From Bremia lactucae (taxonomy: Eukaryota; Oomycota; Peronosporomycetes; Peronosporales; Peronosporaceae): a stretch of DNA of 41,873 nt. The position numbers and the translations under genes are program-made. Numbering within the stretch: the stretch's first letter is position 1; each line of letters begins with the position of its first letter. The notes under the pieces were generated by a model. The model was not told where the DNA came from, did not search any database, and worked only from the letters and a program-made list of their open reading frames with translations. Below, one piece after another: positions 19,708 to 30,201 of this stretch. Location of the stretch: NCBI RefSeq assembly GCF_004359215.1, contig NW_027152043.1:74773-116645 (forward strand), in the 5' to 3' direction.

Positions 19708-19926
19708 TGTTGAAAAGGGAAGAGTTTGCAGCCAAGCTTTGGAGAAAGCTGAATATGCGTGCAAGGGAGCGGCTGACATTCTTGAGCTGTTGTCATAGTC
19801 TTAACTTCGTCTGGCCATACGTTGAAGGTTGTGGGACTGATAAACAGTAACGGTACGTAGTGAGCACAGACAAAAGTAGAGCAATATAATTAATTTCGCC
19901 CCCATCCGTTCAATAAGCTATTCGCA
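19708..19926 (+). mobile_element. Copia-C 3' LTR
   Basis: Opens TGTTGAAAAGGG after the polypurine tract and shares the blocks listed for 11614-11816. About 30 extra bases precede its end (gctattcgca). A Copia-B LTR fragment follows at once, so any target-site duplication is hidden. Confidence 0.65.
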
Positions 19927-19929
19927 ATG

Positions 19930-20164
19930 TTACCAGCGATGACGTAAAAGGGATGACGTCAGATGTTTTAGAAGGTTCGAGAGCAGTGATTGGCGAAAAG
20001 TAATGGTTGGCGTAAAAGTAGTGATAAATTTGGGAATTTAGGGCCTTTAATGATTTATTTTGCATTTTGCCAACTTGTGTTCAAGCGACCTTAAACATCA
20101 GGTTAGGAGCTCAAGCCCCGTCAACTCTGCCTCGCCGCCCCATGGATGCCTCTATTGAGACTTG
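19930..20164 (+). mobile_element. Copia-B LTR (5' truncated) and leader with gag start
   Basis: Two TGACGT boxes, the gattggcgaaaagtaatgg block, and the tgcattttgccaact and tcaagcgacc blocks of the Copia-B LTR end at ..ttaaaca (20097). Then comes tcaggttaggagctcaag as probable primer-binding/leader, and at 20142 ATG GATGCC opens a seven-codon gag start (MDASIET, stop). The same LTR-leader-short-gag-repeat order exists at 4261-4526. Confidence 0.65.
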
Positions 20165-20482
20165 AAGCCGAACCAAGGAGAAGCGAAACGAAGTTAATTT
20201 AGAAATGACGAGCCGGAGGGAAAACACGTATGCCTATTACTACATCTAAGCCAACCATTACTTTTGGCTAATAACTGCTCCTAGAACCAGCCTTCTAGAA
20301 CGTCTGATGTCATTACCTGTAAGGAGACCGCAGCGAGGCGAAGAGAAGGGGCTTCTCAAAGGACAAGCCGGAGCGAAGACACATAATCGATTGCTACCTC
20401 TAAGCCAACCATTAATCTTAGCCAATCACTGCGCTTAAAACCAACCTTCTAGAACATTTGACGTCATTACCGGTAAGGAGAG
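20165..20482 (-). repeat. Two units of the LTR-derived ~166-bp repeat
   Basis: Reverse orientation. Boxes tgatgtcatt near 20304 and ttgacgtcatt near 20459 are about 155 bp apart, with the acaagccggagcgaagacac block between. One box of each pair has decayed. The array joins the gag-start leader on the left and a protease-tail fragment on the right. Confidence 0.7.
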
Positions 20483-20484
20483 GG

Positions 20485-20640
20485 TATTGGCGATGTCACA
20501 CACCGGTGAGTATACCCTTCTTGGTCGCAAGGTGGGGGGTCTTCGTCGACATCACTATATCGCCCATTGCCACCGCTTGAATCACACCGTCATCAGCGAG
20601 ATGCACATAGCCATGTAATCATATAGGTACTCTTTGGGGC
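20485..20640 (-). pseudogene. Copia-B protease-tail fragment
   Basis: Minus strand: HLADDGVIQAVAMGDIVMST, then TKKGILTGV and a stop. This is the region between protease and GAG-pre-integrase, matching 8690-8790. It is joined back to back with RNase H on the other strand. Confidence 0.65.
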
Positions 20641-21200
20641 TCGGTATGTGTTGCGCTGCTTCCAGTCAACAATGATGCAACATTTAAGTTGTCGAGGGGC
20701 ATGTGCGAGGGTGGTTGTAAGGATGAAGAAACGATGAAGAACGTGCCGTACCGAAGTTGTTTCGGTGGTAATGTATACCTTATGGTTGCAATGCGTCCGG
20801 ATCCTGCTGCAGCTGTAGGAGTTTTGAGTCAATTTGCTGGCACATGGCAAGCTCTCGAGCGCGTACTACGTTACCTTAATGCGACGCCGGCTCACGGACT
20901 TCAGTTTTTGCGAAGCTGTGCGGCAAGTCTCCTTGTTTATTCAGATGCAGACTGAGCGCTGAAGTGCAAGTGATTACGCTCTTATGATGAACAGCGGATG
21001 CATCTGCTGGCGAAGCAAGAAGCAACGGACTGTGTTGCTCTCTTCGACGGAAGGTGAATACATGTCGCTATTGGAGGCCACTGAAGAAGCAGTATGGCTC
21101 AAATTTGTTCTGCGTGAGTCTGGTGAGATGACAGTGGTAACACAAGGAGCATACGACAAGCCGATACAGGAAAGATTTAGATCGAGTGATCAACGCGCAA
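20641..21200 (+). pseudogene. Copia-B RNase H fragment in the spacer
   Basis: Plus strand: FKLSRGMCEGGCKDEETMK, VPYRSCFGGNVYLMVAMRPD, AAAVGVLSQFAGTWQALERV, LRYLNATPAHGLQF, YSDAD (stop at 20955), then NSGCICWRSKKQRTVLLSST, EGEYMSLLEATEEAVWLKFV. The EDNQ to DIMTKP part is deleted before GAYDKPIQE. RT is absent. Better preserved than the arm copies at 7870-8640 and 29385-30150, with which it shares the odd fusion to a protease tail. Confidence 0.8.
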
Positions 21201-21204
21201 GTAC

Positions 21205-21381
21205 AGGTAATTTTCGGTAGTGACGTTATAGGGATGACATCTAATGTTCTAGAAGGTTGGTTTTAGGAGCAGTGATTGACTAAGATTAATGGCTGGCGTA
21301 AGATAGCAATAGGTTTGCGAACTAAGGACCTTTAATGTTTACTTTGCATTTTGCCAACTAGCGCTTAAGCGACTTTGAACA
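21205..21381 (+). mobile_element. Copia-B LTR before the central gap
   Basis: Two TGACGT/TGACAT boxes, ttctagaaggttgg, gattgactaagattaatgg, tgcattttgccaactagcg and tgaaca at 21381, followed by tcag where the leader should begin. The N run hides the rest. It follows an RNase H, so it again combines a 3' LTR with a leader-like downstream sequence. Confidence 0.65.
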
Positions 21382-21385
21382 TCAG

Positions 21386-22105
21386 NNNNNNNNNNNNNNN
21401 NNNNNNNNNNNNNNNNNNNNNNNNNNNNNNNNNNNNNNNNNNNNNNNNNNNNNNNNNNNNNNNNNNNNNNNNNNNNNNNNNNNNNNNNNNNNNNNNNNNN
21501 NNNNNNNNNNNNNNNNNNNNNNNNNNNNNNNNNNNNNNNNNNNNNNNNNNNNNNNNNNNNNNNNNNNNNNNNNNNNNNNNNNNNNNNNNNNNNNNNNNNN
21601 NNNNNNNNNNNNNNNNNNNNNNNNNNNNNNNNNNNNNNNNNNNNNNNNNNNNNNNNNNNNNNNNNNNNNNNNNNNNNNNNNNNNNNNNNNNNNNNNNNNN
21701 NNNNNNNNNNNNNNNNNNNNNNNNNNNNNNNNNNNNNNNNNNNNNNNNNNNNNNNNNNNNNNNNNNNNNNNNNNNNNNNNNNNNNNNNNNNNNNNNNNNN
21801 NNNNNNNNNNNNNNNNNNNNNNNNNNNNNNNNNNNNNNNNNNNNNNNNNNNNNNNNNNNNNNNNNNNNNNNNNNNNNNNNNNNNNNNNNNNNNNNNNNNN
21901 NNNNNNNNNNNNNNNNNNNNNNNNNNNNNNNNNNNNNNNNNNNNNNNNNNNNNNNNNNNNNNNNNNNNNNNNNNNNNNNNNNNNNNNNNNNNNNNNNNNN
22001 NNNNNNNNNNNNNNNNNNNNNNNNNNNNNNNNNNNNNNNNNNNNNNNNNNNNNNNNNNNNNNNNNNNNNNNNNNNNNNNNNNNNNNNNNNNNNNNNNNNN
22101 NNNNN
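21386..22105. other. Assembly gap, 720 Ns
   Basis: Separates the spacer from the right arm. By symmetry the gap faces left-arm 15857-16577, so the inner breakpoint of the inverted duplication lies inside it and cannot be seen. Confidence 0.99.
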
Positions 22106-22440
22106 GAGCGCGATAGATATTTTGCAAAACAAAAAGGTATTCGCTGGAAGCTTAAAGAACGCGAAGGCAAAAGACTGTTTGACTTTGCATGACGCCGGTA
22201 ATCGTGAACGAAGTTAGTGTGACAAGATCGATGGGATGCCATGGGGACACCATATCATACCTCTGGCACCATCGATTTGGTCACGTTGCTTATGGCGGTC
22301 TTGACGCTATTGCCAAGAAGGGACACGGTGCTACCATAAGCATTGCGTCAGTATAGCAGTGAAAGGAGTGTGACAGGTGCTCACTAGGTAAGAAAACGCA
22401 ACTGAACTAGACCAAGTCATCATTCAACCGTGCGAAGCAA
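22106..22440 (+). pseudogene. Copia-B GAG-pre-integrase fragment (right arm inner end)
   Basis: Mirror of 15545-15856 but clearly more diverged than the rest of the arms, with several indels near 22125-22150. Plus strand: MTPVIVNEVSVTRSMGCHGD-type block, LWHHRFGHVAYGGLDAIAKK, CHRCSLGK-like residues near 22375 (CDRC-type). Followed by the integrase tail. Confidence 0.7.
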
Positions 22441-22985
22441 GTGCTAGACGTCATTTATGTTGTAGTTCTTGATCAATAATTGATATTTAGGTATCATAAG
22501 ATAGAAAAAACATATCGGTTTGAGAAGCGTAAGAGTTGTCGCGTTCCGGTAAGTCACGATGCACAATTCATTAAAAATGTCTTCGACACTGGAAGACGTG
22601 ACTACTGTCATCAGGACGTTGTCATTTAAGATGAAGAGCTACAGCTGATGAGTCGGCGCAAGAAGAAGAAGGCACTGCGGAAGATTTTGACATTGATTCT
22701 AGCCGAAAGAAACATTTGCGTGCCAAGTTTGATGCTCGGTCAGCTTGCTGTCGTTTTCTTGGAAATTCAGATCACTAGAAAGCAGCATACAGTTTGAAGA
22801 GCTGGAGAGTTGTCGTATTCTGATAAGTTGCACCGCACAGTTCATGACAGATGTCCTCGACACTGACAGACGTGATTACTGTCAGCAGGACGTTGTTATT
22901 GAAGACGAAGAGTGACAGATGATGATTCTCCGCAAGAAGAAGTAAGCAATGCGGAGAATGAAGAATATATGTCCGCGAGACACTG
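22441..22985 (+). pseudogene. Duplicated Copia-B integrase C-terminal module (right arm)
   Basis: Mirror of 15000-15535. Two units of YRFEK..SCR..VTMHNSL/QFMTDVLDT plus acidic linker, at about 22500-22690 and 22720-22985; the second ends DDDSPQEEVSNAENEEY. Around 8-10% different from the left copy until about 22850, after which identity rises sharply. Confidence 0.65.
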
Positions 22986-22989
22986 TACG

Positions 22990-23560
22990 AACCCAGCCTT
23001 TGTAAGCCTCGTTCGTAACAGCTGGCTCCATAGACGGGTCGCTTGCTTTAATCCATGCTTTACACATCACCACGTGGGCCATTATCACCTTCACTGTTGA
23101 TATATCCATAACAGCTGTGAAAGTCAGACCGCAGTCCACGCCGCATAAAACGTGCTTGTTACCACATGCGACCAGTCGTGCCTTGAACCGTTCTATGTTG
23201 CCATTCGCGTCCGTCTTTGTCTTGAACATCCACTTTGTGTGCAGCGCATTGACTTGTTCTGGACGCTTTATTAGCTCACAAATGCCACTGGCCTCGAGTG
23301 CCTTCAGTTCTTCACCCATTGTATCCTTCCAAGTTTCACACTTTGAGTTGCGCGTCGCATCAGTGTAACTCGTGGCTCACAACACTTGTAATTTCAATCG
23401 ACTCCTCCTGATCGACGGCTTCTGCTGCGCCTCTTGACTTTGGGCGCGTGCAATGTGCACCTCTTTCCCATGTTTTTTTTCGGTTTGCTCTTGCTTTCAA
23501 CCATTGTCTTTTGACACCGCTTGCTCTTGACATCACTGAGTCCGCCGCTTGGTCTTCAAA
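22990..23560 (-). pseudogene. Copia-C linker and RT N-terminus (right arm)
   Basis: Mirror of 14421-14985. CETWKDTMGEELKALEASG, TKWMFKTKTDANGNIERFKA, RLVACGNK, VMDISTVKVIMA. Where the arms differ here, this copy usually has the family-like residue (RLVACGN against RQVGCGN on the left). Ends at the same break, before the RT palm. Confidence 0.8.
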
Positions 23561-24445
23561 ACGCCAATCCGCGCTGTAACAGTTGGTTGTTCTGATCTTC
23601 ATTCAATGTTTCAATATCCGTAACATGCTGTGTTTTGATGACCTGGTTATCTTTCTGCAAGAACACAGGATACCTCTTCGTTCCGTCGCTAACACCGATG
23701 ATAACACCGACCTAAGATCGCTGCTTCAGCGAGTCTTTGCGGGTATCTGTACACAGAGCAGATGCTACCAGACAGGACTATGTCCCGAAGATCAAGTGCA
23801 TGATCTGTTAGAATCTGGATTGGAGATGCGCGTCCCTCTTCGCTCGAGTCGGATGCCTGTTCAAAATGAACGCTGCGTTCTCCTCAGAACTTCAGCTGAA
23901 GTCGACTAGCGAAGAGTACACGGCGCGCCATGTCAAGGATCGCTTGCCATTCGACGCTTGATTCCGTGATTCACTGAATTGACGCGCGAACCCAATGAGT
24001 TGGCAGAATAGGTCAACGTTGTTGTATCCGCCACCGCCGTCGGTTCATAAAACGTAAATGTTGCAGTTGAACCTCTTGTTGAAAAAATTGAGAAAGTACT
24101 CAAACGTCTTTGCTGGCTTGTCCTTTGTTGTGCCAAGAAAACGCGGACAATAGTCTGACTTGTGGTCCACGAAGTTGACAAGGTAACGATTACCGAGCCG
24201 ACCTCTTGGTGTCAGTGGACCTTTAGATCCGAGCAAATTACTCCGCCATTCCGATCGATCGGAGCATGGATTCCACTCTCGATATGCGACTGCTTGTTCT
24301 TCGTCTGCGTTCCTTCTTTGCACGAACTGCACACCGTCCTTTTATGGTCAGTAATTTCAATTTTCGATCCTGGTGTCTTTGCCATGCGCTCGATCGTATC
24401 AAGCGATAGGTGTCCCACGCTAGCACGAAATTGCATCAGCAACAT
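23561..24445 (-). pseudogene. Copia-C GAG-pre-integrase and integrase (right arm)
   Basis: Minus strand from 24445: MLLMQFRASVGHLSLDTIER, then ITDHKRTVCSSCKEGTQTKN (zinc-binding His/Cys), IDRNGGVICSDLK with the first catalytic Asp, TPRGRLGNRYLVNFVDHKSD, TKDKPAKTFEYFLNFFNKRF, then a stop before TDGGG. The Glu-bearing segment is deleted as in the left arm. C-terminal ILTDHALDLRDIVLSG-type and YRVFLQKDNQVIKT blocks follow. This arm covers the GAG-pre-integrase that is lost to Ns on the left. Confidence 0.85.
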
Positions 24446-24489
24446 TTCTGTCTAGTGTGCTCGATCCCACTTTGAGAGCACATACATGT

Positions 24490-25130
24490 TTACATCGATG
24501 TCTTTTTTTGACGAACTTCCGTCATAGGTGTCTGCACATGCAATACGTTCGTGTGCAAACTTACGTCGAGCGCGGTTGCGCCGCGTCGAGCAAGTGCACG
24601 ACTCGAATCGTCGTAAACCAAACCAAAGCCTTTCTGTTCGAGCTTTCCATACGCAATAATGTTGCGCGCAAGCTGCGGCGCGAGATATACATCTGTCAGT
24701 GTAATAGTCCTTTCTTTTCCGTTCGCGATATCAAGCAAAAAAGCGTTTTCACATTTCGTCATCTTGAGTGACTTCCCGTCTGCCATGGAAGCTTCGTGGC
24801 CGCATTTTCCATGTCTTGCATCATTGAGGCATCGTTTATCAAGTGACGACTCGATCCACCATCCAGAACCCTGTCGTTCGAATCATTGTTGTCGACGTCG
24901 CCAATTGCGTTGCACAAACTCAGCTGGCGACTTGCGTCCTTTCCCGCGGCACGTCCCGCGCTTGCGTGATTTGATTTCACCAATCGCGAGAGCAATATCG
25001 TCGTTGCTGACCTTCTGCTGACCTCCGCCTTTCCCCTTTCCGACGGTGCCTTTCGCCCCCCCACAATAATTTGCTTGGTATGTGGCCTTCTTTCCGCAAC
25101 CAAAGCATTTCCGCGTATCGCAAAGTCTCC
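24490..25130 (-). pseudogene. Copia-C zinc knuckle and aspartic protease (right arm only)
   Basis: Minus strand: CFGCGKKATYQANYC near 25115-25070 is a CCHC knuckle whose His has become Thr. A Gly/Lys-rich stretch follows. Retropepsin then has RVLDGGSSRHLINDASMMQD (Asp codon near 24863), where DSGAS is usual for the family. After a frameshift come MADGKSLKMTKCENAFLLDI, TITLTDVYLAPQLARNIIAY and GKLEQKGFGLVYD, the end of the protease domain and linker. The protease matures Gag-Pol. The left counterpart is missing in Ns. Confidence 0.8.
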
Positions 25131-26188
25131 ACGTGCTTGGCGACAATTTCACGCCAAATTGATCCGCTCCCAAGCTCGAATGATGTCGAAGTGGGTTAGC
25201 TCTTCGGCATGTTGTAAGTAATCGGTACGTGTCGGATCGTCTTTTGCTAGCATGACATTTATGAGTTCAGGCGATAAATTGTGCACAATATTGTCCAGAA
25301 TCAGCGAGTCTTCATTGCCTCTTGCATCGCTGACCGCAACCAGGTACAGAAAATGCTCAGCCCATTATCTCTTTGCGTCCTTCTTTTTTGCGCAAAGAGT
25401 TTCATCGCTTGTCTAGCCGTAATTGTCGTCTTGACGTCTCCGATAGGCGCCCCACATCATAGTCGAGTGTTGCTTGCTTGTTTCACCAAACGTCAACTTG
25501 CTTATGGTCGCTAACATATTCGCTCCAGCGAAAACCACAGGATGCCTCAGCCAAGTTGACCTGTCTCGGGATTGTCTTTCCCCAGTCGTAAAACCAGATC
25601 CCAAACCGCGATACAGTTCGGTGCCGTCGAACTTGCGAATTGAAGCTTCCGCTAAGCTGCCGTAGGTGTCGCGAAGTACAGGTCTTCTAGAGGAATTGGC
25701 GCTACTGGTGTTGGAGCTTCTGCATGACGAGGCGCAGCGTCATTCACAGCGTGGGCCTGTGCCTGTTTGCCGAATGACATTAGTGATCGTGTCATCAGAG
25801 ATGAGAACAGCTACCGCGATGGTGCTTGACGAGCTGCTAAATTGCGCTTCACGGAGTTCCTAAGCGCATCGATCGTCATCTTCTTTGCGCCAATGTTCGC
25901 ATCAAGCGCTGATGCCAAGAGTCCACTCTCTATTGCTCCGCGCATGCGTCTGCATCTGGGAAGTTTTCACGTTCCCCATGCGATCCGAGAGGGCGGAGAG
26001 GGTCGCGAGATTCTTTTCTTCGGTCGCCGAGCTCCTCTCATGTGCTGGCGGGTCTCCAACGACATCTGTAGCTCGCAGTGACGTTGCCGCATGCGATGGA
26101 GGGGCAGCACGTCCTGGCGAGGCGTTTGCGTTACCTGCCGATTCCGGTGCGGCCTTCGTGTTGTTATTTTTCAGCCATTGGCTCATAA
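25131..26188 (-). pseudogene. Copia-C Gag (right arm, less damaged copy)
   Basis: Start MSQWLKNNNTKAAP at about 26186, three bases after the LTR and probable primer-binding site. Ala/Pro-rich N-terminus to GISA, then a stop. SIRKFDGTELYRGLGSGFYD, WGKTIPRQVNLAEAS and FRWSEYVSD are present here and deleted on the left. Then DARGNEDSLILDNIVHNLSP, ELINVMLAKDDPTRTDYLQH and AEELTHFDIIRAWERIN are in one frame. Less broken than the left copy, but the internal stop and shifts still make it non-coding. Confidence 0.8.
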
Positions 26189-26190
26189 TT

Positions 26191-26392
26191 TGTTGCAAAA
26201 TAGCTAATTGTACTTTCCTCTATCCTCACTACGTACCGTTACTGTTTATTAACTACTTTCTCTGCCACTACTTTCAACGTATGGTCAGACGAAGTTACGA
26301 CTATACACAACCGCTCAGAACTGTCAGCTGCTCTGTTGCACGCATAATCAAATTTCACCAAAGCTCAGCTGCAAACTCTCACCCTTTCAGCG
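26191..26392 (-). mobile_element. Copia-C 5' LTR (right arm)
   Basis: Mirror of 11614-11816, nearly identical. It ends ..gcaaca at 26191 on the minus strand, with aattatgagcc following as likely primer-binding site. Confidence 0.7.
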
Positions 26393-26414
26393 GGTAATTA
26401 AGTACCTGTTGGCA

Positions 26415-27910
26415 ATTACATTAAGATTCCTCCTGTATCGGCTTGCTGTACGCTCCTTGAATCGCCACTTCTGCGCATTTCAGCCGCCCGAGAAGCTGAT
26501 CGGCAACATTCACAGCTTCTCGCTCTTCATCTTATTAAGCTTGCATAGGAATGCCTTGAGCCAAACCGCTTCTTGGACTGCTTTCGTCGGTGCCATGACC
26601 TCTGCTTCGTCGATGAGATAAAAATATAAAGCAATTAAATCTGTGTTTTAACCTAAAAACAAAGGCGTATCCTCTTGTGCTATATCGCGTCTCTACATCA
26701 CCAGCCTAATCTGTATCCGAGTATCTTTGCAGGGTAGTGATGCCATTAATGGAGAAATTGAGTCCATGCATCAGTGCTGCTTGAAGATAGCACAGCACAC
26801 GCTTGACGGCTTGCCAGTATTTTGGATAAGGCTCCGCTGAAAATGCCTCAAAGCTCCCACCGCCACAGCAAGGTCTGGACGTGTCGCCTCCATGAAGTAC
26901 ATGCTCCTCGAATAGCACTTCGGTAGGACACAATCTTCATCGTGTCCTCATGCTTGCATCCGCCTTCACACATGTTCTAGGTCAGCTTGAGTACATGATC
27001 TTGAGGTTTCTTCACGGGCTTGCTGTCATGTATACCAAACTTGGTCAAGACGGACTTGAAAAACTTGGTCCGCCGCATCGTCATATGGCCAGCCGCGTGT
27101 TCGCTCTTGATCTCCACACCAACAAAATAACTCAGTTCTATGAGATCGGCCGTCTCGAATCGGTCACTAAACGCATACTTAATTGACGTGAGAAACTCGT
27201 CGTTGCTGCTTGCAATGATAAGATTATAAATCCATAAAACAACAAAGACCATGTCATCGTCGTCCCACTTGACATACACGCAGTGATCCGACTCACACTT
27301 GACGAATACGATCATGTTCATGAAGTCGTCGATGGTCTAATTTCACATGCGGGTAGACTGCTTCATCCCATACAGCGACCTCTTGAGCTTGCACTCATAA
27401 TCTGGACGATCAGCGTCGACATATACATTCGACTGCGCCATGTAGATATCCCTATCGAGTTCACCTTCAGAAGCGCTGTCTTGACATCCATCTGACGCAA
27501 TTTGAGCATATACATTGCCGCCAGACTCAGCACGATCCAAATCGACGCGAACTTGGCGACTGGCGCATAGGTTTCTTCGAAGTCGACTCCGTACTTATCT
27601 GAGAACCCTTAGCCACGAGGCGTGCCTTGACTCCTCAACTTCACCATCTTGAGTCTCCTTGACACGAAAATCCCATCTGCAATCGATCGTCTTGTGTCCC
27701 TTCGGCAACGATACGATATTCCATGTATCGCTTTGCGGAGCGAATCACACTTCGAGTCACACGAATTCTTCCACTTCACCGCGTCACTGTATACCGTAGC
27801 CGACTTTGACAAAGTCGGCATATCTCCTACTGAATCTATGACGCTAGCAGCTTCGTGAATTGTAGTACCTTAGCTGCTGCCGACATCTCATCCAGATCTT
27901 GACGTCTCTT
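26415..27910 (-). pseudogene. Copia-B reverse transcriptase-RNase H (right arm)
   Basis: Mirror of 10100-11590. Same WIYNLI replacement of the YVDD box (near 27235), same AT-rich insertion in RNase H (26614-26656), same polypurine end. Differences are scattered substitutions, e.g. LSYFVGVEIKSEH here against LRYFVGVEIKSDH on the left. Confidence 0.85.
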
Positions 27911-29315
27911 GTAAGACGTGGACTGCTTGGCACTTGGAGTGTCTGTAGTCTGCTTTAACGACTACGTCGGCTAATGTCTCTTACTGCTAGAATCCATTTT
28001 AAATCTTCCGTGTCTTCTGCTTCTTGCGGCTAATCATCACCAGCCACCTCTTCCGCTTCAGTGACAACCTGCTGACAGTAGCCGCGTCTTGCAGTGTCGA
28101 AGATATCTTCCATGAAATGTTCGTCGCGACTTACCAGAATGCGACAACTCTCCAGCCCTTCAAACCGATATGACTTCTCTTGATTTGAATATCCTAGAAA
28201 GCGGCAACAAACTTACCGAGCATCAAATTTGGCATGATTATCCTTTGGCACCATAAGTCATGCGTGAGAAAACCAATCAACCAGTTACGGCTTCTATCCT
28301 GTCCATACTTGGTATGGCGATTTGTTGTGACTGTCAGCCCTTATTGGACACCGATTGCGGAGAAACGTGACCGTCATGACAGCTTCGCCCCAGTAATTCC
28401 TTGAACAAATCAGCATATTCCGTGTCCGGCTCACCCGCTCGGCGACTCAATTTAGTTGAGGATTGTAATGTGGCGTGAAAGCTTGCACGATTCTCGATCA
28501 TTGCAAAACTTGCCATGTCACGCGAAGTTTATTCGCCATTCTTACCACAGCAAAGCGACTTTACCCGCTTGCCCGTTTACGTCTCATCAAATACCATAAA
28601 GTCAGCAAACTTGACAGCTGCTTCCGACTTATTACGCAACAAGTTCACCTTGCAAAACTAAGACTTGTAGCCGATAAACATGACGAAGTAGCGCTTTCCA
28701 CTGAACGTCGGTGTCTGCATTCATTTCATGTAATCTGTGACGCCAGCGATTTCGCAATTAGCTGTGCGTTATGCAGATCGAGACAGGGGACCAGCAAATG
28801 ACGTCCAGTATTTACTTCGCACGGTTAGGTGATGACTTGGCCTAATTCAGTCGCGTTTACTAAACTAGTAAGCACCTGTGACACACCTCCCACTGCTTCC
28901 CTTACGCAATGTTAACGCCAAGACCGTAATATTTCTTGGCAATAGCGTCAAGACCGCCACGACCAATGTGACCAAGTCGATGGTGCCAAAAGCACGATGT
29001 GGTGTTCCCATGGCATCCCATCGATCTTGTCACATTGGCCTCCTCCATTATTACCGGCGCCATGCAAAGTTTATACACTCCTTTGCATTCACGTCCTTGA
29101 ACCTTCAAGAAAATACAACTTGCTTTCGCGAAACAACCATTGCGCTTAAACGTCACTGGCCCAACATCCTTCGTGAAGCGGCCAACCGAGAGCAAATTGC
29201 ACAAAAGCTTGGGAATATGCCAGAAACCGGTGAGCATACCTTCTTGGTCTCACGGGGAGTCTTCGTCAACATCACTGTATCGCCCGTTGCCACCGCTTGA
29301 ACCACACCGTCATCA
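27911..29315 (-). pseudogene. Copia-B GAG-pre-integrase, integrase and linker (right arm)
   Basis: Mirror of 8690-10100. LTGFWHIPKLLCNLLSVGRF (29237 on), FWHHRLGHIGRGGLDAIAKK, TPTFSGKRYFVMF and the same lost second Asp (KNGE). The acidic linker near 28010-28060 leads to the RT. Almost no differences from the left copy. Confidence 0.8.
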
Positions 29316-29384
29316 GCGAGATGTACATCTACCGGAGCGATAGCCTGTACCCTTACGAGGACGTCATGTGTTGCGCTGCTCCCT

Positions 29385-30150
29385 AGTCAACCAAGATACA
29401 GAATTTAAGTTGTCGAGGAACATGGGTAAGGTTATGAAGATACGATGAAGATCGTGCCGTACCGATGTTGTTTCAGTGGTATTATGGACCTTATGGTTGC
29501 AATGCGTCCGGATCCAGCTGCAGCTGTGGGAGTTTTGAGCATTTGCTGACACACTGGCAAGCCTTAAGCGCGTACTATGTTACCTCAATGCGACGCCCAC
29601 GAATTTCATTATTCGCGAAGCTGAACAGCAAGTCTGCTTGTTTTATCAGATGCACACTGAGCTGGAGACCTTTAATCTCGCCGAAGTACAAGTGGTTGCG
29701 TTTTTACGATGAACAACAGATGCATCCGCTGGCGAAACAAGAAGCAACGGACTATGGCGCTCTCTTCGACGGAAGCTCATTACATGGCGTTATTTGAGGC
29801 CACGCAAGAAGCAGTTTGGCTCAAAGTTTTTCTGCATGCGCTTGATGAGATGACTATGAATGAGTCTGTCAAGATATTCGAGGACAACCAAGGCTAGATC
29901 GCGTTGGCCAAGAATCCGGATTATCACAAGCGCACAAAACATATCGACATTTGTTGCCACTTTGTGCAAGAAAAAGTTGAAGACGGTCAAGTGAAACTCG
30001 ATAATTGCCCGACTCAAGACATGCTGGCTGATATAATGACGAAGCCACTGGACGCTACACGTTCATTTCTCAACGCACCAAGCTTGGGATCGAAGGTGTT
30101 GCCGATAAGTACCTCAAGCGGCTAAGTTGCGCACACGTGGCAACTGAAGT
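29385..30150 (+). pseudogene. Copia-B RNase H fragment (right arm)
   Basis: Mirror of 7870-8640. CIRWRNKKQRTMALSSTEAH, YMALFEATQEAVWLKVFLHA, KIFEDNQG then stop, KNPDYHKRTKHIDICCHF, DMLADIMTKPLDAT. Fused back to back with the minus-strand protease tail of the neighbouring copy near 29340-29385. Confidence 0.8.
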
Positions 30151-30201
30151 TGCGTACTGCAGCCGATACAGGAGGGACTTAAAGAAAGTACAGGCAATTG
30201 T

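Larger units (their letters stand above)
11614..19926 (+). mobile_element. Copia-C element split by nested Copia-B debris
   Basis: Two LTRs of the same type in the same orientation (11614-11816 and 19708-19926) bracket, in order, gag, zinc knuckle/protease (in the N run here), integrase and RT start up to about 14985, then RT palm and RNase H from 18520. The intervening 14990-18520 is Copia-B material and the tandem array. About 90 RT residues expected at the break are missing. A single Copia-C insertion later disrupted by other elements is the simplest reading. The right arm repeats only the 5' half, on the other strand. Confidence 0.65.

Noticed and set aside
19083..19796. 237-codon open frame on the minus strand, the longest without Ns
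   Set aside because: It lies antisense to Copia-C RNase H and LTR, has no recognisable domain, and the sense strand carries clear RNase H motifs.
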